Source: Pseudomonadota bacterium
GTDB lineage: Bacteria > Pseudomonadota > Gammaproteobacteria > Steroidobacterales > Steroidobacteraceae
DNA: 64,000 nucleotides
Reading direction: 5' to 3'
NCBI GenBank assembly: GCA_018240525.1
Contig: JAFEFN010000013.1
Coordinates: forward strand, 744,001 to 808,000
Under the pieces are notes generated by a model. That model had not been told where the DNA came from. It did no database searches and was given only the letters and a program-made list of their open reading frames with translations. Position numbers and translations under genes: made by a program. Position 1 is the first letter of the stretch, and every line of letters starts with the position of its first letter. Positions 54,206-62,829 of the stretch are shown piece after piece.

Positions 54206-55774
54206 ATGACTGCGCTCGCCGAACTGGTCGCCACGTCCCGTCGCGTCGGGGCTTCGAGAAGCCGGCTTGCGAAGGTTGCCGAGCTGGCGGGGTTGCTCAA
54301 GTCTCTCCAGGCGGGCGAGATCGGGATCGCCGCGCATTATCTCTCGGGAACGCTGCCGCAAGGGCGCATCGGCGTCGGCTTCGCGCAGCTGCAGTCGGCC
54401 ATGCCCGCCACAGCGCCGGCCAGCGCACAACTGAGCATCGCTGATGTGGACGCTGCGCTGACACAACTGCAGGCGCTTACCGGCAGGGGCGCCGCGGCAC
54501 GGCGCCTCGACCTGCTCCACGCGCTGTTCACGCGGGCCACTGCGGACGAGCGTGACTTCCTGGTGCCGCTGCTGGGGGGCGAGCTGCGCCAGGGCGCACT
54601 CGGCGGACTGATGATCGAGGCGACCGCGCAGGCCGCCGGCCTGCCGATTGCGCAGCTGCGCCGCGCGGCCATGTACGCCGGCGACCTTGGGACACTGGCC
54701 CGCTGCGCCCTCACCGAGGGCGCCGGCGGGCTCGAAAAGCTGTCCCTGCAGCTCTTCTCGCCGGTCGTGCCGATGCTCGCCCAGACGGCCAGCGATGTCA
54801 CGGAAGCGCTGGCGCTGCTCTCCGGCGAGGTCGCCTTCGAGTGGAAGATGGACGGCGCGCGCATCCAGGTGCACAAGCGCGGTACCGAGGTGCGCATCTA
54901 CACGCGCAGCCTGAAGGATGTCACCGAGGCGATCCCGGAAGTGGTGGAGTCGGTCCGATCCTTCTCCCTGCATACGCTGGTGCTCGACGGCGAGGCGATC
55001 GCCATCGACGAGAACGGGCGGCCGCACCCCTTTCAGGTGACCATGCGCCGTTTCGGCCGCAAGCTCGAGGTGGAGCGCGCGCGGGCCACGCTTCCCGTGC
55101 AGGCCTACTTCTTCGACTGCCTGTTCGCGGACGACCGCCCGGTGGTCGCCCTGCCCGCCGGGGAGCGCCAGCAACTGCTGGCTGCCGCGGTGCCTGCCCC
55201 GCAGCTGATGCCGCGGCTGGTAACGCCAGTCGCCACCGAGGCCCAGGCGTTCTACCGGGCCGCGCTGGCTGCGGGGCATGAGGGCGTGATGGCCAAGTCG
55301 ATGGGCTCTGCGTACGAAGCGGGCAATCGCGGCGCGAGCTGGCTGAAGATCAAGCGCGCCCATACCCTGGACCTGGTGGTACTGGCGGCCGAGTGGGGCC
55401 ACGGCCGACGCACCGGCAGGCTGTCGAACCTGCACCTGGGTGCCCTGGACGCGACGACGGGTACCTACGTCATGCTGGGTAAGACCTTCAAGGGACTCAC
55501 CGATGAGCTGCTGGAGTGGCAGACCCGGGAGTTGCTCGCGCGTGAAGTGAGTCGCGACGCCTTGACCGTCCGGGTCCGCCCGGAACTGGTCGTGGAGACT
55601 GCCTTCAGCGATCTGCAGGCCAGCACGCGCTACCCTGGCGGCATGGCCTTGCGGCTGGCACGCGTGAAACGCTACCGGACCGACAAGGAGGCCGGGCAGG
55701 CGGACACCCTGCAGGCGGTTCGGCATTTGTTCGCCTCGCAGGCCAGCGCGCCGCCTGGGCAGGAGAGCGGCTGA
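54206..55774 (+). CDS. ATP-dependent DNA ligase
   Basis: 522 residues from ATG 54206. The N-terminal helical DNA-binding domain (MTALAELVATSRRVG) resembles the ligase group also found in archaea and actinobacteria, often called LigB-type. The catalytic motif KMDGAR (Lys214, the AMP acceptor) is followed by LDGEAI, LKIKRAH (motif V) and an OB-fold. It seals nicks with ATP, alongside the NAD-dependent LigA expected elsewhere. The start codon sits 6 nt after a G10 run that takes the Shine-Dalgarno position. Confidence 0.93.
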   Translation: MTALAELVATSRRVGASRSRLAKVAELAGLLKSLQAGEIGIAAHYLSGTLPQGRIGVGFAQLQSAMPATAPASAQLSIADVDAALTQLQALTGRGAAARRLDLLHALFTRATADERDFLVPLLGGELRQGALGGLMIEATAQAAGLPIAQLRRAAMYAGDLGTLARCALTEGAGGLEKLSLQLFSPVVPMLAQTASDVTEALALLSGEVAFEWKMDGARIQVHKRGTEVRIYTRSLKDVTEAIPEVVESVRSFSLHTLVLDGEAIAIDENGRPHPFQVTMRRFGRKLEVERARATLPVQAYFFDCLFADDRPVVALPAGERQQLLAAAVPAPQLMPRLVTPVATEAQAFYRAALAAGHEGVMAKSMGSAYEAGNRGASWLKIKRAHTLDLVVLAAEWGHGRRTGRLSNLHLGALDATTGTYVMLGKTFKGLTDELLEWQTRELLAREVSRDALTVRVRPELVVETAFSDLQASTRYPGGMALRLARVKRYRTDKEAGQADTLQAVRHLFASQASAPPGQESG

Positions 55775-55829
55775 GGTCCTCCTTCTCGAAGCAGACCCGG
55801 GGATATGGAATCATGCGGGCCCCCTTGCC

Positions 55830-56276
55830 ATGAGACACACCATGAAGTCCTCCCCGTTGGCCCGTGCGCTCAGCGCAGGGGCGCTGAGCGTGTATGCCCT
55901 GCTGGCTGCGTGCCAGACGAATCCCCCGGATGTTGCCGGTTACGAGGACAAGCTCGCGGCCGCGGGCTTCGTCAAGCGCATCGCGAACACCCCCGAGCGC
56001 CAGTCGATGCTCAGGCGCCTGCCGATTGGCCAGTTTGTGATCCGGCAGTCCGGCAGCACGCTGCACTACGTTTATGCGGATCCTCTGGTGTGTGGCTGTC
56101 TGTACCTCGGTACCGAGCAGGCTTTCCAGCAATATCTCCAGAACCAGCGCAGCGCCAACCTCGCCAGCGAGGAGCAACTGGTTGCGCAGATGTACGAGGA
56201 TGCGGGCTGGTCATGGGCCGCTTGGGGACCTTGGGGCTCGGAGATGGGATTCGTGTACGGCCCGATGGGGTGGTGA
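55830..56276 (+). CDS. small lipoprotein of unknown function
   Basis: 148 residues from ATG 55830; a second ATG at 55842 is equally plausible. The signal ends YALLAACQT (lipobox). The mature part has YEDKLAAAGFVKRIANTPE, LHYVYADPLVCGCLYLGTE and a Trp/Gly-rich end (WSWAAWGPWG). Proteins with 'L..aGF....A.tp' starts occur widely as uncharacterised lipoproteins. It is 290 nt upstream of the SIR2-TIR gene. Confidence 0.7.
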   Translation: MRHTMKSSPLARALSAGALSVYALLAACQTNPPDVAGYEDKLAAAGFVKRIANTPERQSMLRRLPIGQFVIRQSGSTLHYVYADPLVCGCLYLGTEQAFQQYLQNQRSANLASEEQLVAQMYEDAGWSWAAWGPWGSEMGFVYGPMGW

Positions 56277-56491
56277 TCGCGGCGCGGCTTTACCCTCGAG
56301 GCGGACTCGCTCGGAGACGTCTTCTCGTTTCCGTGGGGCTCTGGACAGCGTTTGGCCAATCGCGCATATTGAAATGAATCTGCGCCGGCCCATGCGCAAG
56401 TATCATTGTGTCCTCAGAAAAAGCGTACAGCGCGACCGATGCTCGACCTGCGGCTGCCTCGGGGCGGCGGCAGCCCATAAGAAGGAAGACA

Positions 56492-56569
56492 ATGCCACGC
56501 GTTTTGGATGCATCTATGCCTGACTGGCGATCGGCCGCGACTCCAGACACCCGGGCAGGCCGCGCGTGA
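56492..56569 (+). CDS. possible 25-residue leader peptide of the SIR2-TIR gene
   Basis: ATG 56492 is preceded by GAAGGAAG (a strong Shine-Dalgarno) and reads 25 codons to a TGA that overlaps the GTG start of the SIR2-TIR gene (GTGA). The SIR2-TIR start has only a weak site of its own. The arrangement suggests translational coupling that keeps effector synthesis low. The peptide shows no known motif. Confidence 0.4.
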   Translation: MPRVLDASMPDWRSAATPDTRAGRA

Positions 56570-57945
56570 GTCGTCCCCAGCCATTCGTCCAGGCTGCGTT
56601 TGACGACGACGCCTGGGATGACCTGCTCAACTACATCGAAGAACATCGGGTCATCCCGATCGTCGGACCGGAATTGCTCAAGGTCGAGACCGACGGCGGT
56701 CCGCGGCTGCTCTATGACTGGCTCGCGGACAAGCTGGCAGCGAAGCTGAACGTCGATACCTCAGAGCTGCCGCGACCGTACAACCTCAATGACGTCGTGT
56801 GCTGGTTTCTGAGCGCGCGGGGGCGGCGCGAGGAAGCCTACACCCGGCTGCGCAGCATCCTGCGCGAGGCCAGTTTCGAGCCGCCGCCGATGCTGCGGCG
56901 GCTGGCGCAGATCACCGACTTCAACCTGTTCGTCACCACCACCTTCGACTCGCTGCTCGAGACGGCGATCAACCAGGAGCGCTTTGGCGGGCAGGCGGGC
57001 ACCGATGTTTACGCCTACGCGCCGAACCGCGTGGCGGACCTCCCGGAGGAACGTGACCGGCTGCAGCGCCCGGCCGTCTATCACCTGCTGGGACGGCTGT
57101 CGGCGTCGCCGACGTACGTGATCTCCGACGAGGACATGCTGGAGTTCATCTGCGCGCTGCAGAGCGAGCACCTCACGCCGGAAAAGCTGTTCTACGAACT
57201 CGAGCACAGCCACCTTCTGCTGATCGGCAGTGCCTTCAACAACTGGCTCGCGCGCCTGTTCCTGCGCATGACCAAGCGCCACCGGCTCTCGGACCCCCGT
57301 GACGTGGGCGAAGTGCTGGCCGACGACCACACGGGCGAGGATGCGCGCCTCATGACCTTCCTCCAGCAAGTCAGCGTGCGCACCCGGGTGTACGCCGGCG
57401 CCGAACGCTTCGTGGACGAGTTGCACCGACGTTGGTCGGCGCGGCAGAAGCCCGCGGCGCCCAGCGCGGCCGCCATCCAGCCGCAGCGCTTCCTCGCGCC
57501 CGCCCGCGAGATGCCGGACAACGCCATCTTCATCAGCTACGCGCGCGAAGACCTGGCGGCGGTCCAGCTGCTGCGCAAGGGCCTGGAAGCCACCGGCGCG
57601 AACGTGTGGTTCGACATGGAGCGCCTCGAGGCCGGCGATGACTACGACCGCAAGATCCGCAACAACATCGGGCGCTGCTCGTTCTTCCTGCCGGTCGTCT
57701 CGGCAACGACCGAACGCAGGCTGGAGGCGTACTTCAGGCGCGAATGGAGCTATGCCATCGACCGCAGCCGCAACATGGCAGACGGGGCGGTGTTCATCCT
57801 GCCGGTATGCGTGGATGACACCGACTGTGCCAACGGGCACGTCCCGGAGAAGTTCAAGACGCTGCACTTCACGCGTCTCCCCAGCGGCGAAGTCACGCCG
57901 GAGTTCGTCGCCCGCCTGCGCGCGTTCCTGAACCGCCCCCGCTAG
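56566..57945 (+). CDS. SIR2-like / TIR two-domain protein
   Basis: 459 residues from GTG 56566. Residues ~15-290 resemble the bacterial SIR2-like (SIR2_2) domain: VIPIVGPELL, LFVTTTFDSLLE (124-131 region), His173 in VYHLLGRL and LLIGSAFNNWLARLF. The usual GAG and TTN motifs are changed (VGPE, TTTFD). Residues 319-455 are a TIR domain (IFISYARED, VWFDMERLEAGDDYDRKIR, catalytic-type Glu393 in FRREW). Such domains consume NAD+ or make cyclic ADP-ribose-type signals. A STAND ATPase gene follows 15 nt on. Likely the effector or signal-producing enzyme of this cluster. Confidence 0.87.
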   Translation: MSRPQPFVQAAFDDDAWDDLLNYIEEHRVIPIVGPELLKVETDGGPRLLYDWLADKLAAKLNVDTSELPRPYNLNDVVCWFLSARGRREEAYTRLRSILREASFEPPPMLRRLAQITDFNLFVTTTFDSLLETAINQERFGGQAGTDVYAYAPNRVADLPEERDRLQRPAVYHLLGRLSASPTYVISDEDMLEFICALQSEHLTPEKLFYELEHSHLLLIGSAFNNWLARLFLRMTKRHRLSDPRDVGEVLADDHTGEDARLMTFLQQVSVRTRVYAGAERFVDELHRRWSARQKPAAPSAAAIQPQRFLAPAREMPDNAIFISYAREDLAAVQLLRKGLEATGANVWFDMERLEAGDDYDRKIRNNIGRCSFFLPVVSATTERRLEAYFRREWSYAIDRSRNMADGAVFILPVCVDDTDCANGHVPEKFKTLHFTRLPSGEVTPEFVARLRAFLNRPR

Positions 57946-57960
57946 CCTCAGCTCACGACC

Positions 57961-60900
57961 ATGAACGACCAGACCCAGCAACCCCCTGCGGATGCCTCCC
58001 CCAGCGTGGACGCTGCGCACCCCTGGGTCGGACTCGATTTCTTCACCGAAGAGACGCGCGCGTACTTCTACGGCCGCGAGGACGAGGTGGCGGAACTCGC
58101 GCGGCGCGTGCACCGCAAGCCGCTGACCATCCTCTTTGGGCAATCGGGGCTCGGCAAGACCTCGATCCTGCGTGCGGGCATCGTGCCGCGCCTGCGGCCG
58201 GAAGGGTTCTGCCCGGTCTACGTGCGCATCGATTACGCGCGCGACGCCCCCTCGCCGTCCGAGCAGATCAAGCAGGCCATCTTCCGCGCCACCCAGGCCT
58301 CGGGCGAGTGGACGCAAAGTGGCGTCGCCACCGCCGGCGAGACGCTCTGGGAGTTCCTGCACCATCGCGATGACACGTTGCGCGATGCCTCCGGGCGCAC
58401 GCTGATCCCTCTGCTGATCTTCGACCAGTTCGAGGAGATCTTCACGCTGGCGCAGACCGATGACTTCGGCCGGCAGCGCGCCGCGGAGTTCATCGAGGAC
58501 CTCGCCGATCTGGTGGAGAACCGCGCGCCCAAGGCGGTCGAGGCGCGCATCGAGCACGAAGAGGCGTCCTCGGACCGCTTCGACTTCGCCCGCTGCGACT
58601 ACCGCGTGCTCATCGCTCTGCGCGAGGACTACCTGGCGCACCTGGAGGCCTTCAAGGGCGCGATGCCCTCGATCACCCAGAACCGCATGCGGCTCGCACG
58701 CATGACCGGGACGCAGGCGTTGAGCGCCGTGACCAAGCCGGGCGGCAAGCTGGTGTCCGAAGAGGTCGCGGAGGCGATCGTGCGCTTCGTGGCCGGGGGC
58801 TCCGAGCTCGCCAACGCGGAGGTCGAACCGTCGCTGCTCAGCCTCATCTGCCGCGAGCTGAACAATGCCCGCATTGCCCAGGGGCGCACCGAGATCTCCA
58901 CCGACCTGCTGGCCGGCTCGCACGCCAGCATCCTCAGCGAGTTCTACTCGCGCGCACTCGCCGATCAGCCTCCGGGGGTGCATCGTTTCATCGAGGACGA
59001 ACTGCTCACCGAATCGGGCTTCCGCGAGAACGTCGCCGAGGAGCGGGTGCTGAAGCAATTTGCGGCCGCGGGCGCCAAGGCGGATGCCCTGTCCACGCTG
59101 GTGAACCGCCGCCTGCTGCGCATCGAGGAAAGACTGGACGTTCGCCGCGTCGAGCTCACCCACGACGTCCTGTGCAGCGTCGTCGGCGCCGCGCGCGCGG
59201 CGCGGCACGAGCGCGAGCAGCGCGAGCAGGCCGAGCGCGAGCTGCTCGCCCAGCGGGCCCGCGAGGAGGCCACCCGGGCGGCGCTGCGGCGCGCCCGGGC
59301 AGTCGCCTCGGCCTGTGCGGTGCTGGCGCTGGTGGCGATCGCCGGCGCCGTCTTCGGTTACCTGAGCATGCAGCGCGCCCGCCGGGCCGAGGCGCGCGCC
59401 GACGAGGTGCGCAACCTCAGCGAGACCGCCCGCGCGCAGTCCGAGAAGCTGGTCGTCTACCTCCTGGACGACTTCTACATGGAGCTCGAGCCGGTGGGGC
59501 GCGCGGACGTCATCTCGCAGCTCGCGCAGCGCACTCTTGCCTACTACGACGCGCTCCCGCCGGCGCTGCGCACTGCCGACAGCGCGCGCAACCAGGCGCT
59601 GGCCTCGGTGCGCTATGCCCAGGTCCTCAGAAACACCGGGCGGAGCAAGGAGGCGTTTCCTGTCGTGGAGCAGGCCGTCCAGTCGCTCGATCGCCTGGTG
59701 AAGCAGGGCGACCATTCGGAGTCGACCCTCATCGGGCTGGCCCTGGGCTTGTCCATCCGCGGCCGCTGCCACGAAGATGCGCGCGAGGTCGAGGCGGCGC
59801 GGGCGGACGCCGCCCGGGCGGTACAGACGCTCGCCCCGTCGGCGACGGCTCAGGGGGCCACCGTGGCGCTGCGCCGCGCCTACAACACGGTCACGGTCTA
59901 CGATGGTTACCTCGCGCTGCGCGATAACCGCTTCGACGATGCGATCGGTCTTCTGGATCAGGCACGCACCGCGGCGCGCAGCATCGCCAACCTGGACATG
60001 AGCGATCTGCCGGCCGCGGCCGCCTACGCGGAAGCCTCCGCCTGGGACGTGGAGTCTCTGGCATCTCTCGGGCGCGCGGCAGAGGCCACCCGCGTCGGCG
60101 AAGAGGCCCTGCAGGTCTCGCGGCAGGTGCTGGACAAGCGCCCCGGGCATGCGCAGGCGCTGCGAACGGCTGGCAACATCTCGGATAACCTCGGGACGAT
60201 TGCCGCCGAGAACGGGCAGCTCGCCCGCGGCGTAGCACTGCATCGGGACAGCGAACAGTACTGGACCACCCTGCTGCGTATCGATCCGACCAACGTGATC
60301 GTGCGCAACAACCTGCAGGCGACCCGGCTCGGGCTGGCGAACGCGCTGCAGTCTCTCGGGCAGCCGCGCCAGGCGCGGGATGTATACAAGCTGATCTACA
60401 CCCAGACGGAGCCCTTCGTGGGGAGTTCCGAGATGCTGGCCAGCGGCGCTCGCTTTCCGGCCGCCTTCATGTTCCAGCTGGATGCCGACCTCGGCGACAC
60501 CGCGGCGCTCGATTCCAGCAGGGCGGTCTTCAAACGTGCGTTCGAGCGGTTCGGGGCGATGCTGCCCAAAGGGACATTCGAGCGCGAACTGAACGACGTC
60601 TACGCCGGCTACTCCCTTCTGCAGGCGAGCCAGCTGCGGGGCGACCACCGCGCCGTGCTGGCCGGCACGCCGGCCCTACAGGCTCGCGCGGCCGCCATGA
60701 AACCGGCCGGCGAAGGCCAGGAGGCCCTCTGTCACCAGCTGCAGCGCGACATTGCCGATCTCGACGCGGAATCCGCGTACGCGACGGGCAATTTCTCGCG
60801 CGCGGCGGCCGACGGGCAGATTTCGACGTCCCACATGCTGGCCATGCAGCCACACCGCATCCCGGACCTGCGCCAGCTGGACGACGAGCGCACGCGTCTC

Positions 60901-61188
60901 GCGCTCGCCCTCGGCCGCCAGGCTCAGTACGAGGAGGCCTTGAAGCTGCTGGGGCCGGTGAGCGAGCACCAGAAGGCCTGGCGTGCGAAGTTGCACGAGG
61001 ATGAGCAGCTGAAGCTCGAGATGGCTCGCACCCTGCTGGCATCTGCGGTCGCCCACCCAGGCTCCGGGCGTGCGGAGCTCGAGGAAGCCCGGCAGCTGGT
61101 GGCCTCGGTGCCCGCGGCCATGAAGAGCCTGTCGTCGGTCGCAGTGTGGAAAGTCCGCATCGACGACGAGCTGAAGAGGCACCATTAG
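57961..61188 (+). CDS. membrane-anchored STAND NTPase with TPR-like C-terminal region
   Basis: 1075 residues. WVGLDFFTEETRAYFYGRE, then Walker A GQSGLGKTS (60-68) and Walker B LLIFDQFEE (151-159), define an nSTAND1-type ATPase, with a winged-helix region up to ~410. A charged coiled coil (~415-445) leads to one transmembrane helix (~446-468). The last ~600 residues are helical repeats of TPR type (e.g. YAQVLRNTGRSKEAFPVVEQ). The topology predicts a cytosolic switch and a periplasmic repeat sensor. No Shine-Dalgarno; probably coupled to the gene before it. Confidence 0.9.
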   Translation: MNDQTQQPPADASPSVDAAHPWVGLDFFTEETRAYFYGREDEVAELARRVHRKPLTILFGQSGLGKTSILRAGIVPRLRPEGFCPVYVRIDYARDAPSPSEQIKQAIFRATQASGEWTQSGVATAGETLWEFLHHRDDTLRDASGRTLIPLLIFDQFEEIFTLAQTDDFGRQRAAEFIEDLADLVENRAPKAVEARIEHEEASSDRFDFARCDYRVLIALREDYLAHLEAFKGAMPSITQNRMRLARMTGTQALSAVTKPGGKLVSEEVAEAIVRFVAGGSELANAEVEPSLLSLICRELNNARIAQGRTEISTDLLAGSHASILSEFYSRALADQPPGVHRFIEDELLTESGFRENVAEERVLKQFAAAGAKADALSTLVNRRLLRIEERLDVRRVELTHDVLCSVVGAARAARHEREQREQAERELLAQRAREEATRAALRRARAVASACAVLALVAIAGAVFGYLSMQRARRAEARADEVRNLSETARAQSEKLVVYLLDDFYMELEPVGRADVISQLAQRTLAYYDALPPALRTADSARNQALASVRYAQVLRNTGRSKEAFPVVEQAVQSLDRLVKQGDHSESTLIGLALGLSIRGRCHEDAREVEAARADAARAVQTLAPSATAQGATVALRRAYNTVTVYDGYLALRDNRFDDAIGLLDQARTAARSIANLDMSDLPAAAAYAEASAWDVESLASLGRAAEATRVGEEALQVSRQVLDKRPGHAQALRTAGNISDNLGTIAAENGQLARGVALHRDSEQYWTTLLRIDPTNVIVRNNLQATRLGLANALQSLGQPRQARDVYKLIYTQTEPFVGSSEMLASGARFPAAFMFQLDADLGDTAALDSSRAVFKRAFERFGAMLPKGTFERELNDVYAGYSLLQASQLRGDHRAVLAGTPALQARAAAMKPAGEGQEALCHQLQRDIADLDAESAYATGNFSRAAADGQISTSHMLAMQPHRIPDLRQLDDERTRLALALGRQAQYEEALKLLGPVSEHQKAWRAKLHEDEQLKLEMARTLLASAVAHPGSGRAELEEARQLVASVPAAMKSLSSVAVWKVRIDDELKRHH

Positions 61189-61207
61189 CAGCCCCGCCGG
61201 CGTCTGC

Positions 61208-62749
61208 GTGAAGTCCGTCCTCCCGGCACTCATCCTCGCCTGCTGCCTCAGCAGCGCATGCAGCAGGAAGCCCGCGCCGTCGCCGCAGCCGGCTCCCGCG
61301 CCGCTGCCGACCGCGGCGAGCCTCAACCGCACCCCTCCCCCAGCCGCGGCGCCGGCACCGGCACCGGACATCATCGCCGGCTCGTCGGCGTTGCCCATCG
61401 TGCTGACACGGCGCACCGGGGACCTGGACGTGATGATGCGCGAGCGGCACATCCGGGCGCTGGTGGTCATCAACCGCATGGAGTTCTTCTACGACAAAGG
61501 CCATCCACGCGGCATCGCCTACGAGGCACTGGAAGAGTTCCAGCGCCTGCTCAACCAAAGGTTCAAGACCGGTGCCCTCAAGACCACCGTCACCTTCGTA
61601 CCCGTCCGCAACGATCAGCTCGAGGCCGCCCTGCTCCAGGGCCTCGGCGATATCGTGGCGACCGGCGTCTTCGTGACACCCGAGCGCGCCCAGAGATTGT
61701 CTTTCACGGTCCCTTGGGCCACAAACGTCAATGAAGTGATCATCAGCGGTCCTTCCGCCCCCGCACTCGCCGGCATCGATGACCTGTCGGGGGTCGAGGT
61801 GTTCGCCAACCCCATCTCCGTCGCCTACGCCTCCCTGCAGCAGCTGAATGACTCCCGGCAGAAATCCGGGAGGGCGCCGATCAGGGTGCGCGCCGCCGAC
61901 AAGAACCTCTCACCGGAGGACCTGCTGGAGATGGTCGACGCCGGACTGATACCCGCCACCGTGACCGGCAGCCGCAAAGCGCAGCTGTGGAGCCAGGTGC
62001 TGCCGCACATCACGGTGCATCAGGACATCGTCGTGCACCAGGATGGCGAGCTGGCTTGGGCGGTCCGCAAGGACAGTCCGCAGCTCAAGCAGGCCCTGGA
62101 TGACTTCCTGAAGGACCACGGGGTGGGGAGCTCGTTCGGCAACACGCTGCTGCGCCGTTACCTGCAGAACACCAAGTACGTGAAGGACTCCACGAGCAAG
62201 GCGGAACTCGCCAAGTTCCGCACCATGGTGGACCTGTTCAGGAAATACGGTGAGGAGTATGACTTCGACTATCTGATGCTGGCCGCACAGGGCTACCAGG
62301 AGTCGCTGCTGGACCAGAGACGCCGCAGCAAGAGCGGCGCGGTGGGCATCATGCAGGTCATTCCGAAGTACGCGGCCGCCAAGCCGATCAGCGTCAGGGA
62401 TGTCAGCACGGCCGACGGCAACATCCGGGCAGGCACCAAGATGCTGCGCCACATCCGGGACACCTACTTCGAGGACGGTGCCATCGACCCGCTGAACAAG
62501 ACGCTGCTCTCCTTCGCTTCCTACAACGCCGGACCCAGCCGCATCGCCCGGCTGCGCAAGCTCGCCAAGGACCGGGGACTCGATCCCAACGTCTGGTTTG
62601 GCAACGTCGACCTCGTGGTGGCGAAGGACATCGGCCAGGAAACGGTGGTCTACGTCAGCAACATCTACAAGTACTACGTTGCCTACAAGCTGGCGCTGGA
62701 AGCCTCGCAACCGGCGACGTCACCGGACGGACCGGCTGCCCCGAATTAG
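61208..62749 (+). CDS. MltF-like lipoprotein: substrate-binding domain + lytic transglycosylase
   Basis: 513 residues from GTG 61208. The lipobox LSSAC (Cys18) is followed by a Pro/Ala linker. Residues ~65-325 are a type-II solute-binding fold (LVVINRMEFFYDKGHPRGIAYE, VRNDQLEAALLQGLGDIV). Residues ~345-490 are the SLT domain: QGYQESLLDQ (catalytic-type Glu365), SGAVGIMQVIP and FASYNAGPSRI. MltF in E. coli has the same layout and cleaves peptidoglycan, its activity being tuned by peptide binding. Here it sits between a STAND and a TIR gene. Confidence 0.92.
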   Translation: MKSVLPALILACCLSSACSRKPAPSPQPAPAPLPTAASLNRTPPPAAAPAPAPDIIAGSSALPIVLTRRTGDLDVMMRERHIRALVVINRMEFFYDKGHPRGIAYEALEEFQRLLNQRFKTGALKTTVTFVPVRNDQLEAALLQGLGDIVATGVFVTPERAQRLSFTVPWATNVNEVIISGPSAPALAGIDDLSGVEVFANPISVAYASLQQLNDSRQKSGRAPIRVRAADKNLSPEDLLEMVDAGLIPATVTGSRKAQLWSQVLPHITVHQDIVVHQDGELAWAVRKDSPQLKQALDDFLKDHGVGSSFGNTLLRRYLQNTKYVKDSTSKAELAKFRTMVDLFRKYGEEYDFDYLMLAAQGYQESLLDQRRRSKSGAVGIMQVIPKYAAAKPISVRDVSTADGNIRAGTKMLRHIRDTYFEDGAIDPLNKTLLSFASYNAGPSRIARLRKLAKDRGLDPNVWFGNVDLVVAKDIGQETVVYVSNIYKYYVAYKLALEASQPATSPDGPAAPN

Positions 62750-62829
62750 GGAACCCGGCGCGGCTCGCCACATCTTCGGTAGACTGACGGCCCCATGAGC
62801 GGGGTGGTCAAATTGGGGAGCTGCGGTCT

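Noticed and set aside
56374..56523. A 49-codon frame with five cysteines upstream of the SIR2-TIR gene
   Set aside because: No Shine-Dalgarno before its ATG, and it overlaps the better-supported 25-codon leader in another frame.
56761..60648. A 1295-codon open frame on the minus strand opposite the SIR2-TIR and STAND genes
   Set aside because: It is the mirror of strongly GC-biased real genes on the plus strand. The translation is low-complexity Arg/Ala/Gly/Val/Leu without any domain, and it crosses a gene boundary.
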